Shown here in pieces: positions 42,152 to 50,688 of a stretch of DNA of 64,000 bases. The stretch comes from Streptomyces sp. 7-21 (GTDB lineage: Bacteria; Actinomycetota; Actinomycetes; Streptomycetales; Streptomycetaceae). Location: assembly GCF_016741785.1 (NCBI RefSeq), contig NZ_JAERRL010000008.1, positions 1 to 64,000 on the forward strand, read 5' to 3'. How positions within the stretch are numbered: the first letter of the stretch is position 1; every line of letters begins with the position of its first letter. Made by a program: the position numbers and the translations under genes. The notes below the pieces were generated by a model, which ran no database searches, was not told the DNA's origin, and saw only the letters and a list, made by a program, of their open reading frames with translations.

Positions 42152-43369
42152 ATGGTGACTCGCAGCACGGACATCGCCCACCGCGTCGAGGCCGCCGCCG
42201 TCATGCGGCTGTTTCCCTCCCGGCCCCGGCTGCTCGCCCTGGGCGAGCCCACGCACGGCGAGGAGGCCCTGCTCCGGGTGCGCAACGAGCTGTTCCGGCA
42301 GCTGGTCGAGCACGAGGGCTACCGGACCATCGCGCTGGAGACCGACTGCCTCAGCGGCCTGCTGGTCGACGACTACGTCACCGGGGGCGCGTGCTCCCTG
42401 GACGAGGCGATGGCGCGCGGGTTCAGCCACGGCTGGGGCGCGTGGGCGGGCAACCGCGCCCTGGTGCGGTGGATGCGCGCGTTCAACGAGGGCCGGCCCG
42501 AGGCGGACCGGGTCCGGTTCGCCGGTTTCGACGGGCCGCTGGAGATCACCGGTGCCGCGAGTCCCCGGCGGGCGCTGACCGGGCTGCTGGACTACCTGGC
42601 GCCGCACGTGGACGCCGCCTCGCTGCCCCGCGCCGCGGCCGAGCTGGACCGTCTGCTCGGCGCCGACGCCCGGTGGACCCGTCCGGAGGCGATGCGCGAC
42701 CCGTCGCGGTCGGTGGGCCAGTCGCCCGAGGCCGCCAGGCTGCGGCTGCTGGCCGACGATCTGGTGGCGCTGCTGGAGGAGCGGGCGCCGCACCTGCGCG
42801 CGGTGACCCCGCCGGAGGACTGGCAGCGGGCGCGGCGGTACGGGCGCACGGCGACGGGCCTGCTGCGGTACCACTCCTGGATGGCCGACGACTCGCCGGC
42901 GCGCCTGACGCGGCTGGTAAGCGTGCGGGACCACATGATGGCCGGCAACCTGCTGGACCTTGCCGAGCGGGGCCCGGGGCTGGTCAGCGCGCACAACGGC
43001 CACATGCAGCGCGACCTCAGCAGCATGGCGATGGACAGCGGGCCGGTGGCGTGGTGGAGCGCGGGCGCCCTGGTGAGCGACCGCCTCGGCGCGGACTACG
43101 CCTTCCTGGCCACGGCCCTCGGCACGCTCCGGCACCGGGGGGTGGACGTGCCGCCGCCGGACACCGCGGAGGGGGTGCTGTACCGGTTCGGGGCCGACCG
43201 CTGTCTCGTCGGGGCGGCGGAGCTGGCCGCCGTGCTGCGGGGCGCGGCCGGCCAGGCGCCGCCCGCGCCCCGGGTGTCCGCCTACTTCGGCTACGCCCCG
43301 CTCGACCCGGCCCATCTGCCGCGCATCGACGGCGTCGTGTTCGTCAGGGACGTGGCGCCGGAGCCGTGA
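42152..43369 (+). CDS. Erythromycin-esterase-family hydrolase
   Basis: A 405-aa protein of the EreA/EreB superfamily. The diagnostic LLALGEPTHGEEALLRVRNE carries the catalytic His35 and Glu32, followed by ALETDCLSG, HGWGAWAGNRALVRWM and VSAHNGHMQRD. EreA/B open macrolide lactones, but many environmental members act on other substrates. The start is uncertain: the ATG at 42152 has GGAAGG too close upstream, GTG 42155 is also possible, and the frame is open to an ATG at 42119. Regulated probably by the divergent TioE-like protein. Its end overlaps the convergent MFS gene by 26 bp. Confidence 0.85.
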   Translation: MVTRSTDIAHRVEAAAVMRLFPSRPRLLALGEPTHGEEALLRVRNELFRQLVEHEGYRTIALETDCLSGLLVDDYVTGGACSLDEAMARGFSHGWGAWAGNRALVRWMRAFNEGRPEADRVRFAGFDGPLEITGAASPRRALTGLLDYLAPHVDAASLPRAAAELDRLLGADARWTRPEAMRDPSRSVGQSPEAARLRLLADDLVALLEERAPHLRAVTPPEDWQRARRYGRTATGLLRYHSWMADDSPARLTRLVSVRDHMMAGNLLDLAERGPGLVSAHNGHMQRDLSSMAMDSGPVAWWSAGALVSDRLGADYAFLATALGTLRHRGVDVPPPDTAEGVLYRFGADRCLVGAAELAAVLRGAAGQAPPAPRVSAYFGYAPLDPAHLPRIDGVVFVRDVAPEP

Positions 43370-44579
43370 CCGCCTCCCCCGCCTGGCGCCCGGCGGCCCT
43401 GCCGGCCTCCGTGGCCGTGGCGGGCCGGACGGCGAGGGTGACGGCGAAGGCGGCGGCGGCCAGCGCGCCGCCCAGCAGCAGGGCCCCGTCCGGGCCGAGG
43501 CGTGCCGCGGTCTGGCCGCCGGCCAGGGCGCCGAGCGCGATCGCGGCGTTGAACATCCCGGCGAAGAGGGCGGAGACGGCCTCGCGTGCCGAGGGCGCGG
43601 CGGCCATCAGCCAGTTCTGGGTGGTGACCGACACCCCGCCGTAGGCCAGGCCCCAGACGACGACGAGCGCGACCGCGGCGGCGGCGCTGGCACCGGCGGG
43701 GATCAGCAGCAGCATCGTCGCGCCGAGCGCGGCGCTGAGCACCCCCATCGTGCGGCGGGGGTCGCTGGCCGCGGCCATGCCGCCGAGGAAGGTGCCCGCG
43801 ACGCCGGCGGCCCCGTAGCCGAGCAGCACCCCGCCGATGGCCTCGGCCGCGAGCCCGTCACCGCGTTCCAGTGCGGGGCGCACATACGTGTAGGCGGCGA
43901 AGTGCCCCGTGACGAGCAGCGCGGCCACCGCGAGCCCGGCGCGCGCCGCCGGGACGCGCAGCAGACCGCCCAGCTCCCGCAGCCGCACGGGCCGTTCGGC
44001 GGGCAGCCGGGGCAGCAGCAGGGCCAGCGCGGCGGCGGACAGCAGCGCCAGGACGCTGGCCGCACCGAACGAGGCGCGCCAGCCGGCCAGTTCGCCCAGG
44101 AACGTGCCCGCGGGCACGCCCACCACGGAGGCGACGGCGATGCCGCTGAAGACCAGCGCGGTGGCGCGCGCCACCGCCGGCCCGGGGACCAGCCGCACCG
44201 CCAGGCCGGCCGCGACCGCCCAGACACCGCCGATGCACACGCCCACCAGCAGCCGGGCCGCCAGCAGCACCGGAAACGCGGGCGCCAGGGCGGCGGTGGC
44301 GTTGGCCGCGGCCAGGAGCGTCATCAGGCCGGCCAGCACGGTGCGGCGGTCCGCGCGCCGCAGCGCGGCGGGCAGCAGCGGGGCGGTGAGCGCGGCGGCC
44401 AGGCCCGGCAGGGTGACGGCGAGCCCGGCCGTTCCCTCCGCGACGCCCAGGCCCGCGGCGAGGGGCGTGAGCAGGCCGACCGGCAGCATCTCGGAGGTGA
44501 CCACGCAGAAGGTGGCCGCGGCGAGTGCCGGGACGGCGGCCGGACGGCGGGCGGGCGTGCCGGTAGCGGGGTGAGACAT
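43344..44579 (-). CDS. DHA1-family MFS exporter (AraJ/Cmx-like)
   Basis: A 411-aa transporter with 12 hydrophobic segments. N-terminal FCVVTSEMLPVGLLTPLAAGL is typical of the arabinose-efflux/chloramphenicol-exporter group, followed by LARRADRRTVLAG-like motif A (ALRRADRRTVLAGLM) and motif C in TM5 (FSGIAVASVVGVPAGTFLGE). Divergent from a LysR-type regulator 92 bp away, which likely controls it. Substrate unknown. Confidence 0.9.
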   Translation of the reverse strand: MSHPATGTPARRPAAVPALAAATFCVVTSEMLPVGLLTPLAAGLGVAEGTAGLAVTLPGLAAALTAPLLPAALRRADRRTVLAGLMTLLAAANATAALAPAFPVLLAARLLVGVCIGGVWAVAAGLAVRLVPGPAVARATALVFSGIAVASVVGVPAGTFLGELAGWRASFGAASVLALLSAAALALLLPRLPAERPVRLRELGGLLRVPAARAGLAVAALLVTGHFAAYTYVRPALERGDGLAAEAIGGVLLGYGAAGVAGTFLGGMAAASDPRRTMGVLSAALGATMLLLIPAGASAAAAVALVVVWGLAYGGVSVTTQNWLMAAAPSAREAVSALFAGMFNAAIALGALAGGQTAARLGPDGALLLGGALAAAAFAVTLAVRPATATEAGRAAGRQAGEAVTAPAPRP

Positions 44580-44671
44580 GGCACTTCAGCCTGCGCGCGG
44601 CGCTGGCCGGGAACAACGCCGGAGTTCTCAGCCTTGGATGAGCGAGGTTCAACGATCGGGAGGGCGGCGGC

Positions 44672-45610
44672 GTGGGCGGACTGGAGATCCGTGAGCTGGA
44701 GTGCTTCCTGGTGCTCGCCGAGGAGCTGCACTTCGGCCGCGCCGGGGAGCGGCTCTACGTCTCGGCCAGCCGGGTCAGCCAGCTGCTGAGCGCGCTGGAG
44801 CGGCGCCTGGGGGCGCGGCTGGTGGCGCGCACGAGCCGGCGGGTAGCGCTGACGCCGCTCGGCGAGCGGTTCGAGGCGGAGCTGCGCCCGGCGTACGAGG
44901 CGCTGCGCGGCGTGGTGGCGGCCACGCGGGCGGCGGCGCGCGGCGAGGAGGGCGTGCTGCGGATCGGGTTCCAGGGCACGGCCGACGCGGGGCTGGTGCG
45001 TGCGCTGGCAGCGTTCGAGGCCAAGCGCCCGCGGGTGCGCGTGGAGATGAGCGAGCTGCCGCTCGCCGACCCGTTCGGCGCGGTGCGGCGGGGCGAGGTG
45101 GACGCGGCGGTGGTGCTGCTGCCCGTGGCGGAGCCGGACCTGGTGCTGGGGCCGGTGTTCGCGCCGCAGCGGCGGGCGCTGGCGGTGCCGGCGCGGCACC
45201 CGTTCGCGGCGCGGGCGGGCCTGACGGCGGCGCAGCTCGGTGGCGCGCCGCCGCTGATCGCGCCCGGCGAGCCGGCGCCCGGGTACTGGCGGCAGGCGCA
45301 GGCCCCGGTGGCGGCCGGCGGCCCGTGCGTCAGCACGCTGCAGGAAGGGCTGAGCCTGGTCGCGGCGGGGCGCGGCGCGATGCTGCTGTGCCAGCCGACC
45401 GCCGAGTACCACCGCCGGCGGGACGTGGCGTTCGTGCCGGTCACCGGCGTGCCGGACTCGGCGCTGGGGCTGGTGTGGCACCGGGGGCACGCGCCGCGCG
45501 CCTTGGGGGAGTTCGCGGCGGCCGTGGCGGCCGAGACGGCCCGGTCAGGCGGCGGGGGCGGCGGCGGTGAAGCGCTCGCCGGCGGCTGGGACGCCGATGC
45601 CGCGCCATGA
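44672..45610 (+). CDS. LysR-family transcriptional regulator
   Basis: A 312-aa regulator: N-terminal winged helix LECFLVLAEELHFGRAGERL with SASRVSQLLSALERRLGARL (residues 8-50), and a PBP2-like co-inducer domain from about residue 95 (LRIGFQGTADAGLVRALAAF). The GTG start at 44672 follows GGGAGG. It faces the MFS gene, the usual LysR/target arrangement; the shared gap contains CGGAGTTCTCAGCC but no clean T-N11-A site. Its 3' end overlaps the convergent M23 gene by 66 bp, including a polyglycine stretch. Confidence 0.9.
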   Translation: MGGLEIRELECFLVLAEELHFGRAGERLYVSASRVSQLLSALERRLGARLVARTSRRVALTPLGERFEAELRPAYEALRGVVAATRAAARGEEGVLRIGFQGTADAGLVRALAAFEAKRPRVRVEMSELPLADPFGAVRRGEVDAAVVLLPVAEPDLVLGPVFAPQRRALAVPARHPFAARAGLTAAQLGGAPPLIAPGEPAPGYWRQAQAPVAAGGPCVSTLQEGLSLVAAGRGAMLLCQPTAEYHRRRDVAFVPVTGVPDSALGLVWHRGHAPRALGEFAAAVAAETARSGGGGGGGEALAGGWDADAAP

Positions 45611-46387
45611 GAAGGGCACGCCGCGCGCGGTGTCCAGGTCGGGGCCGTCCATCAGCTGGAAGTGCAGATGCGGCTCGGTGGTGTTGCCGGAGTTGCCGCA
45701 GCTGGCGAGGCGCTGGCCGGCGGTGACGCGGTCGCCGGGCCGCACGGTCAGCGAGCCGTGCTTCAGGTGCGCGTACAGGGCGTAGGTGCCGTCACCGAGG
45801 TCCAGGACGAGGTGGTTGCCGACCACCAGGCGGGGCGAGAGCAGGTCGCGGAGGATGGCCTCCAGGAAGAAGTAGGCGAGCACCGGGTAGGAGTTGCGGC
45901 TGAGGTGGTCGCGCTGCCAGTCGGTGGCGGTGACGACGGTGGCGTCCGCGACGGCCAGCAGCGGCTGGCCGTACGCCGGGAAGTCCCGGTTGCGGCGGAC
46001 CACGGGCCACCAGCCGAAGCCGGGCCGGGCCGGGGCGGTCTCCCCGGCCGCGCGGCCGGGTCCGTCGCCCTCGGCGACCACGTCGATCGCGTACGCCTGG
46101 CCGTAGGCGCGGGTGCCGTGGCTGGGGACGTTGTCGGCCGGGCTGTTCAGTGCGGACCACGTGCCCGTGACGGGCGCGGCCACCTCGGCCGGCTCGCGCG
46201 CGGGTGCGCGGCGGTCGGCGCGGCGGGCCAGCAGGGCGGCCAGCATCCGGAAGACCACCGAGGCGGTGATCAGGACCCAGCCCACCAGGCGGGGCGTGTC
46301 CCAGAAGAAGCCGGCGGCGAACTCGGCGGCGACGAGAAGGAAGCACCACCGGCTGAGCACCGAGAGCGCCTTGATGGTCGTGCGCAT
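45545..46387 (-). CDS. Membrane-anchored M23-family metallopeptidase
   Basis: A 280-aa protein. Two hydrophobic segments near the N-terminus (LLVAAEFAAGFFW; LVGWVLITASVVFRMLAALL) anchor it. The LytM/M23 zinc site is His90 and Asp102 (SHGTRAYGQAYAIDVV), HLKHGS, and TTEPHLHFQLMDG. Such enzymes cut peptidoglycan peptides. However, the long insertion between the first zinc ligands and the core, and the pairing with an ArsR-like gene 33 bp upstream, resemble a poorly studied subgroup. The ATG at 46387 has TGGAG upstream. Confidence 0.85.
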   Translation of the reverse strand: MRTTIKALSVLSRWCFLLVAAEFAAGFFWDTPRLVGWVLITASVVFRMLAALLARRADRRAPAREPAEVAAPVTGTWSALNSPADNVPSHGTRAYGQAYAIDVVAEGDGPGRAAGETAPARPGFGWWPVVRRNRDFPAYGQPLLAVADATVVTATDWQRDHLSRNSYPVLAYFFLEAILRDLLSPRLVVGNHLVLDLGDGTYALYAHLKHGSLTVRPGDRVTAGQRLASCGNSGNTTEPHLHFQLMDGPDLDTARGVPFSWRGIGVPAAGERFTAAAPAA

Positions 46388-46420
46388 GGTGTCTCCAGGG
46401 TCGGGCACGGGCGCTTCCGG

Positions 46421-46984
46421 TCAGGTCCGCGCGGTGGTCGCCAGGGCCACGAGCAGCGGGACGATCCGCGTGGGCGGCACCTCGTAGCGGCCGCGGCCGG
46501 GGGTGTGCAGCCAGCCGGCGGCGGTGAGCTGGCGCAGGTGGTGGTAGATCTGGCCGGTCGTGCCGAGGCCGGCAAGTTCCGCGAGGGCGGAGACGCTGCG
46601 GCGGCCGCCGAGGACCTCGCGCAGCAGGCGCATGCGGACGGGGTGGCCCAGGGCGGCGAACGCCTCGGCGGCCTCGGTCCAGTCGCCGTCGAGCAGCTGG
46701 GGCGTGGGCAGCCCGTACTGCCACTCGTACTCCTCGCCGGTGGGCAGCCGGACAGCGCCAGTGAACAGCACCCCGCCGCCGGGGGCGGAGCCGTCGGCCG
46801 CCAGGCGTTCCTTGAGCCCTTCCAGCGCCCAGAAGGCGCCGCCGGGCGCGGCGGCGTCGCGCTCTTCCGCCGCCGGCGCCGGGCCCGCCTCGCCGGTGCC
46901 GGCCGTTCCGGTCCGCTCGCCTGCCCCGCGTTCCAGCGCCTCGACCCGCCGCTCGAGCGCGGTGAGGCGTTCCTCCAGATCCAT
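46421..46984 (-). CDS. ArsR-like winged-helix regulator
   Basis: A 187-aa regulator with an N-terminal short coiled coil (LEERLTALERRVEALERG) and a C-terminal wHTH: EAFAALGHPVRMRLLREVLGG, VSALAELAGLGTTGQIYHHLRQL, WLHTPGRGRYEVPP. No metal-binding cysteines typical of ArsR/SmtB are present. It is the first gene of an operon with the M23 peptidase. The message appears leaderless, and a 12-bp palindrome overlaps its promoter, suggesting autoregulation. Confidence 0.85.
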   Translation of the reverse strand: MDLEERLTALERRVEALERGAGERTGTAGTGEAGPAPAAEERDAAAPGGAFWALEGLKERLAADGSAPGGGVLFTGAVRLPTGEEYEWQYGLPTPQLLDGDWTEAAEAFAALGHPVRMRLLREVLGGRRSVSALAELAGLGTTGQIYHHLRQLTAAGWLHTPGRGRYEVPPTRIVPLLVALATTART

Positions 46985-46991
46985 AACCCAA

Positions 46992-47021
46992 ATCTTACGT
47001 AATTACGTTTAACTTGAGCAA
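46992..47021 (-). promoter_or_regulatory. Leaderless promoter with palindromic operator for the ArsR-M23 operon
   Basis: On the minus strand: -35 TTGCTC (47021-47016), 18-bp spacer, -10 TAAGAT (46997-46992), then 7 nt to the ATG at 46984, so transcription should begin at or next to the start codon. The spacer holds the perfect palindrome ACGTAATTACGT (46997-47008), ending at the first base of the -10 box. It is the most AT-rich patch for several kilobases. Confidence 0.6.
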
Positions 47022-47077
47022 GCGCCCTCCTGAGCGCCAGCGGGGAGCCCTGCGCACGGGTACCGCATGGCGCGCGG

Positions 47078-47325
47078 ATGACGGTGCACGGCCTGCCCCT
47101 CCCCTGCGACGTCCGGGCCCGCGGGACGGCCTGCCCGTCGTCCTCATCCACGGGCAGCCGTTCCACCGGCCGCTGGGTCACCGCGGACCACCGCGCTGCC
47201 GCAGCCGGATCCCGCGTGATCGGCCCCGGCCTGCGGGCTCCCCCCCGGCCTGCGGGCGGCAGCGACAGCGAGGCGGGCATGGACGGCTGCGCCCGGGAGG
47301 TCACCGGCAGGATGCTCCCTGGGCA
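47078..47325 (+). pseudogene. Remnant of an alpha/beta hydrolase gene
   Basis: In one frame the DNA encodes RDGLPVVLIHGQPFHR (the first strand and oxyanion HG of an alpha/beta hydrolase, near 47122-47170). The continuation TADHRAAAAGSRVIGPGLRA and SDSEAGMDGCAREV (the second strand pair and the cap approach) is in another frame. The nucleophile region and the whole C-terminal half are absent. A frameshift plus 3' truncation by the neighbouring SelW-like gene region is the simplest reading. Confidence 0.55.
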
Positions 47326-47341
47326 CCGGCCGGCCGCGGGC

Positions 47342-47638
47342 TCACGAAGCGCTGGGCCCGTCCTGGCCGCCCCGGTCGGCGTGCCCGAGAGCGCGGCCGG
47401 GCGCCACGCGGTCGCGGACCAGGCGCTTGACCGCAGCCGGGTCGGGAAATCCGTCCTTGGCGCGGTCCCAGACCGTCTCGCCGTTCACACTGACGGTGAA
47501 GACGCCGCCCCTGCCGGGGGCGAGCGCCACCTCGGCCAGCTCGGCCTCGAACGTGCCGAGCAGCTCCTGCGCGAGCCAGGCGGCGCGCGGCAGCCAGCGG
47601 CACTGGGTGCAGTAGGTGATGCGCACGGTGTGGGCCAT
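47342..47638 (-). CDS. SelT/SelW/SelH-family thioredoxin-fold protein
   Basis: A 98-aa redox-type protein. The N-terminal HTVRITYCTQCRWLPRAAWL carries the CxxC (Cys10, Cys13), both cysteine, not selenocysteine. LGTFEAELAEVALAPGRGGVFTV and the strand ETVWDRAKDGFPD complete the short thioredoxin-like fold, and PAAVKRLVRDRVAPG closes it. ATG 47638 follows GGGAG. Its length is close to the family's about 90 residues. Physiological role unknown. Confidence 0.88.
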   Translation of the reverse strand: MAHTVRITYCTQCRWLPRAAWLAQELLGTFEAELAEVALAPGRGGVFTVSVNGETVWDRAKDGFPDPAAVKRLVRDRVAPGRALGHADRGGQDGPSAS

Positions 47639-47815
47639 CAGAACTCCCGGACATAGCGGATGCCGCGGCATCTTCTGCCGCCGGCCCAGATTTTCTCGAA
47701 CTCCCGCGAACTTCTGCGGCGGGGCCGGGATCAGAACAGGGTGACAGCGGCTCAACCCACAGATAACGCCGCGAAGCTGACAGACCGACTACGTACCGGA
47801 ACAGGAAACCCACCC

Positions 47816-48490
47816 ATGCGCCTCGTCCGTATCGCCGCCACCGCCCTGTCCACGTCCGCTCTGGTGCTCGCGCTCGGGGCCTGCAACGAGGAGGAGGCCA
47901 CGGGCTCCCAGGGCGGCGGCTCCCAGGAGCAGAGCCAGGAGCAGGGCAGCCAGGATCAGGACCAGAGCGGCCAGGAAGACCAGGGCGGCCAGGAGGACCA
48001 GAGCGAAGACCAGGGCAGCCAGGAAGACCAGGGCGGCTCCGGGGACGACGGCGCCCAGGCGGGGGGCGCGTGCACGCCCGGCATGGTGACCATCACCGCC
48101 GAGAGCGTCAGCCGCCCGGTCAACCACATGCTGCTGACGGCCACCAACACCAGCGACGAGCCGTGCTCGCTCTATGAGTACCCGCTGGTCGCCCTCTCCT
48201 CGGATCCCGAGGCGCCGCTGCCCGAGCCGATCGAGGAGAGCAAGCCGCAGGCGGTCGTCACGCTCCAGCCCGGCGAGGCCGGATACGCCGTGGTCGGCAG
48301 CTCGAGCGCCGACGGCTCCGGCTCCGGGCAGACCACCGACTACATGAACGTCACGCTCATCGACGACAGCGGCACCGGCACCGGGGAGGCCGTCGAACTC
48401 GACGTGCCCGGCGGCGAGGTCTACGTCGAGCCCGGCAACGCGTACGTGTCCTACTGGCTCAGCGACCCGGAGGACGCCCTGACCTGGTAA
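47816..48490 (+). CDS. DUF4232-type lipoprotein with Q/E/D/G/S-rich repeat linker
   Basis: A 224-aa exported lipoprotein: signal ATALSTSALVLALGAC with lipobox Cys22. It is followed by about 50 residues built from degenerate repeats of QEDQGG / SQEQ (strongly acidic and polar), then a DUF4232-like domain (CTPGMVTITAESVSRPVNHM, ATNTSDEPCSLYEYPLVALS, VTLQPGEAGYAVVG). The two cysteines in that domain are the family's disulfide pair. The ATG at 47816 lies behind AGGAAA. A hairpin terminator follows. Confidence 0.85.
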   Translation: MRLVRIAATALSTSALVLALGACNEEEATGSQGGGSQEQSQEQGSQDQDQSGQEDQGGQEDQSEDQGSQEDQGGSGDDGAQAGGACTPGMVTITAESVSRPVNHMLLTATNTSDEPCSLYEYPLVALSSDPEAPLPEPIEESKPQAVVTLQPGEAGYAVVGSSSADGSGSGQTTDYMNVTLIDDSGTGTGEAVELDVPGGEVYVEPGNAYVSYWLSDPEDALTW

Positions 48491-48548
48491 GCCCCCTCTC
48501 GCAGTCTGCCTCGATCCCCCCCGGCTCCTCCCCGGCTCCTCTCCGGCT

Positions 48549-48587
48549 CCGCCGCCCGGCCGCTCCCCCTGTGCAGCCGGGCGGCGG
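48549..48587 (+). terminator. Terminator after the DUF4232 lipoprotein gene
   Basis: CCGCCGCCCGGC pairs perfectly with GCCGGGCGGCGG (12 bp) around a 15-nt loop, about 60 nt past the stop. Just before it, CCGGCTCCTC occurs as three imperfect tandem copies. The remaining bases to 48811 are the upstream region of the oxidase gene with no clear promoter. Confidence 0.65.
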
Positions 48588-48811
48588 CCCGTTTCCACGG
48601 GTGCCCGTTTCCGGCCAGATCCGGACCTGGGGCGGCGCGGTTCCCGCGAGGTAACGGCCGCGCGGGCCGGCGCCGCACTGGCCGGAAAGACCCCTGTTAG
48701 CGCACTAACTGAGACAATGTCCGCAACCTTCCTGCTGTCCCGTTCGTCCTTCTCGCGAGAGGTGCCGCCGGATACCGCCGGCGGCATGGGGGAACCAAGG
48801 GGGGTTCACAC

Positions 48812-50632
48812 GTGCCTGGAAAGGACGACGCGCACGGGCTCACGCCGTTCCGTGACCCGCTGCGCATCCCGCGGGTGCTGCGACCGGGCCGGGGCGGGAC
48901 GCGCGAGGACATCACCATCGAGCTGGAGCCGGCGTGGGAACGGCTCCACTCCGAACTGCCGCCCAGCCTGCTCTGGACCTACGGCGGCCACTTCCCGGGG
49001 CCGACCATCGAGGTGCGGCGCGGCCAGCGGATCAGGGTGGCCTGGACCAACCGTCTCGAAGGCGCCTACCCGGTGGCCGCGGGCACCGAGCCGCTCGGCG
49101 ACGGCGCGCCGCCGACGGCCGTGCCGGGACGCCAGGACGGCTTCGAGGAGATCAAGGAGGTCGCCGGCCTGCCCGGCTGGACGGTGACGCACCTGCACGG
49201 CGCCGTCACCGGTGGCGGCCACGACGGCTGGGCGGAGAACGCCGTCTCCGCCGGGGAGACGCAGCTCACCGAGTATCCGAACGACCAGCGCGCGGCGACG
49301 CTCTGGTACCACGACCACGCGATGCACATCACCCGGTGGAACGTCTACGCCGGGCTCGCCGGCATGTACCTGATACGGGACGACGAGGAGAGGGCGCTGC
49401 GGCTGCCGGGCGGCGCGTACGAGATCCCGCTGCTGCTGAGCGACCGGAACTTCGAAACCGACGCCCAGGGCCGGGTCACGGGCGAGACGCTGCACAAGGT
49501 GCCGCGCCTGCCCGACCCGGACCCGGAGACCGGGGAGCCGGTGACCATCCCGTTCACCGGCCCGTTCACGCTGGTCAACGGCGTCATCTGGCCGTACCTG
49601 GACGTCGAGCCGCGCTGGTGCCGCTTCCGGATGCTGAACGCGGCCAACTCGCGGATTTTCCGGCTGGCGCTCATCGACGAGGACGGGCAGCTGGTCCGGG
49701 GCGCGGTGAAGCAGATCGGCTCGGACGGCGGGCTGCTGCCCGCTCCCGTCGCCGTCGACTTCGACGGGGAGCTGCCGCTGCTGACGGTCGCCCCCGCCGA
49801 GCGGATGGACCTGCTGGTGGACTTCTCCCGGCTGCGCGGCAGGCGGCTGCGGCTGGTGAACGTCCCGGACGCCGGAGCGGTGCCCGGGCAGCCGGCCCCC
49901 GATCAGGACGTGCCGTTCCCGCAGGTGATGGAGTTCCGGGTGGACTCCCGCCCGGTACGCGACCGGTTCACGCTGCCGCACGTGCTGGCCCGCTCGTTCC
50001 GGCGGCTGACGCACGACATCCCGCACGGGCACCGGCTGGTCGTCCTCACACCGCCGGGAACGGTGGGCGGCAAGGGCCACCCGGAAATATGGGAGATGAC
50101 GGAGGTCCCGGCGGACTCGGTGACGGTGCCGTCAGACGGCGTCCTCCAGGTCACCGGCGCCGAGGGGACGACGCGGACCTACCGCCGCACGGCCCGGACC
50201 TTCGACGACGCTCTCGGGTTCAAGGTGGTGCGCGGGGACTACGAGCAGTGGAGCTTCCTCAACCTCGGCGGCCCCGAACACCCGATGCACATCCACCTGA
50301 CGTCGTTCCAGGTGCTCAGCCGCGAGCGGTACACCACCGCCGGTTTCGACCCGGCGGCGGGCGGCACGACGGAGCCCGTCACCGCCGACGCCTCGCCCGG
50401 CGCCGAGGTGCCGCTGCCGCCGAACGAGCAGGGCTGGAAGGACGTGGTCATCGTGCCGCCCGGCGAGATGGTCAGTGTGCTGGGCCCGTATGAGGGTGCC
50501 GAGGGGCGCTTCATGTACCACTGCCACCTGCTGGAGCACGAGGACATGGGCATGATGCGCGTCTTCACCGTCACCCCGCCCGAGGTCGCGGTCTTCGACC
50601 ACAACGCCGGCCACGGCACGGGCCACGGCTGA
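48812..50632 (+). CDS. Multicopper oxidase (phenoxazinone synthase / CotA-like)
   Basis: A 606-aa three-domain copper oxidase. All four copper motifs are present: HLHG (His127, His129), WYHDHAMH (His167, His169), HPMHIHL (490-496) and [13 protein letters not shown] (570-582), with Cys571 and the axial Met of the type 1 site. The long chain and the insertion around residues 85-110 resemble o-aminophenol oxidases such as PhsA and spore CotA rather than small laccases. No Sec or Tat signal is seen, so it is probably cytosolic. GTG start behind AAGGGGGG. A dedicated partner gene is not apparent. Confidence 0.88.
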   Translation: MPGKDDAHGLTPFRDPLRIPRVLRPGRGGTREDITIELEPAWERLHSELPPSLLWTYGGHFPGPTIEVRRGQRIRVAWTNRLEGAYPVAAGTEPLGDGAPPTAVPGRQDGFEEIKEVAGLPGWTVTHLHGAVTGGGHDGWAENAVSAGETQLTEYPNDQRAATLWYHDHAMHITRWNVYAGLAGMYLIRDDEERALRLPGGAYEIPLLLSDRNFETDAQGRVTGETLHKVPRLPDPDPETGEPVTIPFTGPFTLVNGVIWPYLDVEPRWCRFRMLNAANSRIFRLALIDEDGQLVRGAVKQIGSDGGLLPAPVAVDFDGELPLLTVAPAERMDLLVDFSRLRGRRLRLVNVPDAGAVPGQPAPDQDVPFPQVMEFRVDSRPVRDRFTLPHVLARSFRRLTHDIPHGHRLVVLTPPGTVGGKGHPEIWEMTEVPADSVTVPSDGVLQVTGAEGTTRTYRRTARTFDDALGFKVVRGDYEQWSFLNLGGPEHPMHIHLTSFQVLSRERYTTAGFDPAAGGTTEPVTADASPGAEVPLPPNEQGWKDVVIVPPGEMVSVLGPYEGAEGRFMYHCHLLEHEDMGMMRVFTVTPPEVAVFDHNAGHGTGHG

Positions 50633-50646
50633 GGCCGGCCCGGGCT

Positions 50647-50678
50647 GGGCGGCGCCCCGCTGCGGCGCGGCGCCGCCC
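50647..50678. terminator. Bidirectional hairpin between oxidase and SMP-30 genes
   Basis: GGGCGGCGCC and GGCGCCGCCC form a perfect 10-bp stem with a 12-nt loop in the 56-bp gap between convergent genes. Confidence 0.65.
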
Positions 50679-50688
50679 GGCCCCCGGC

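Noticed and set aside
47342..47638. Selenoprotein (SECIS/UGA) in the SelW-like gene
   Set aside because: Both active-site positions are encoded by ordinary Cys codons and there is no in-frame TGA before the stop.
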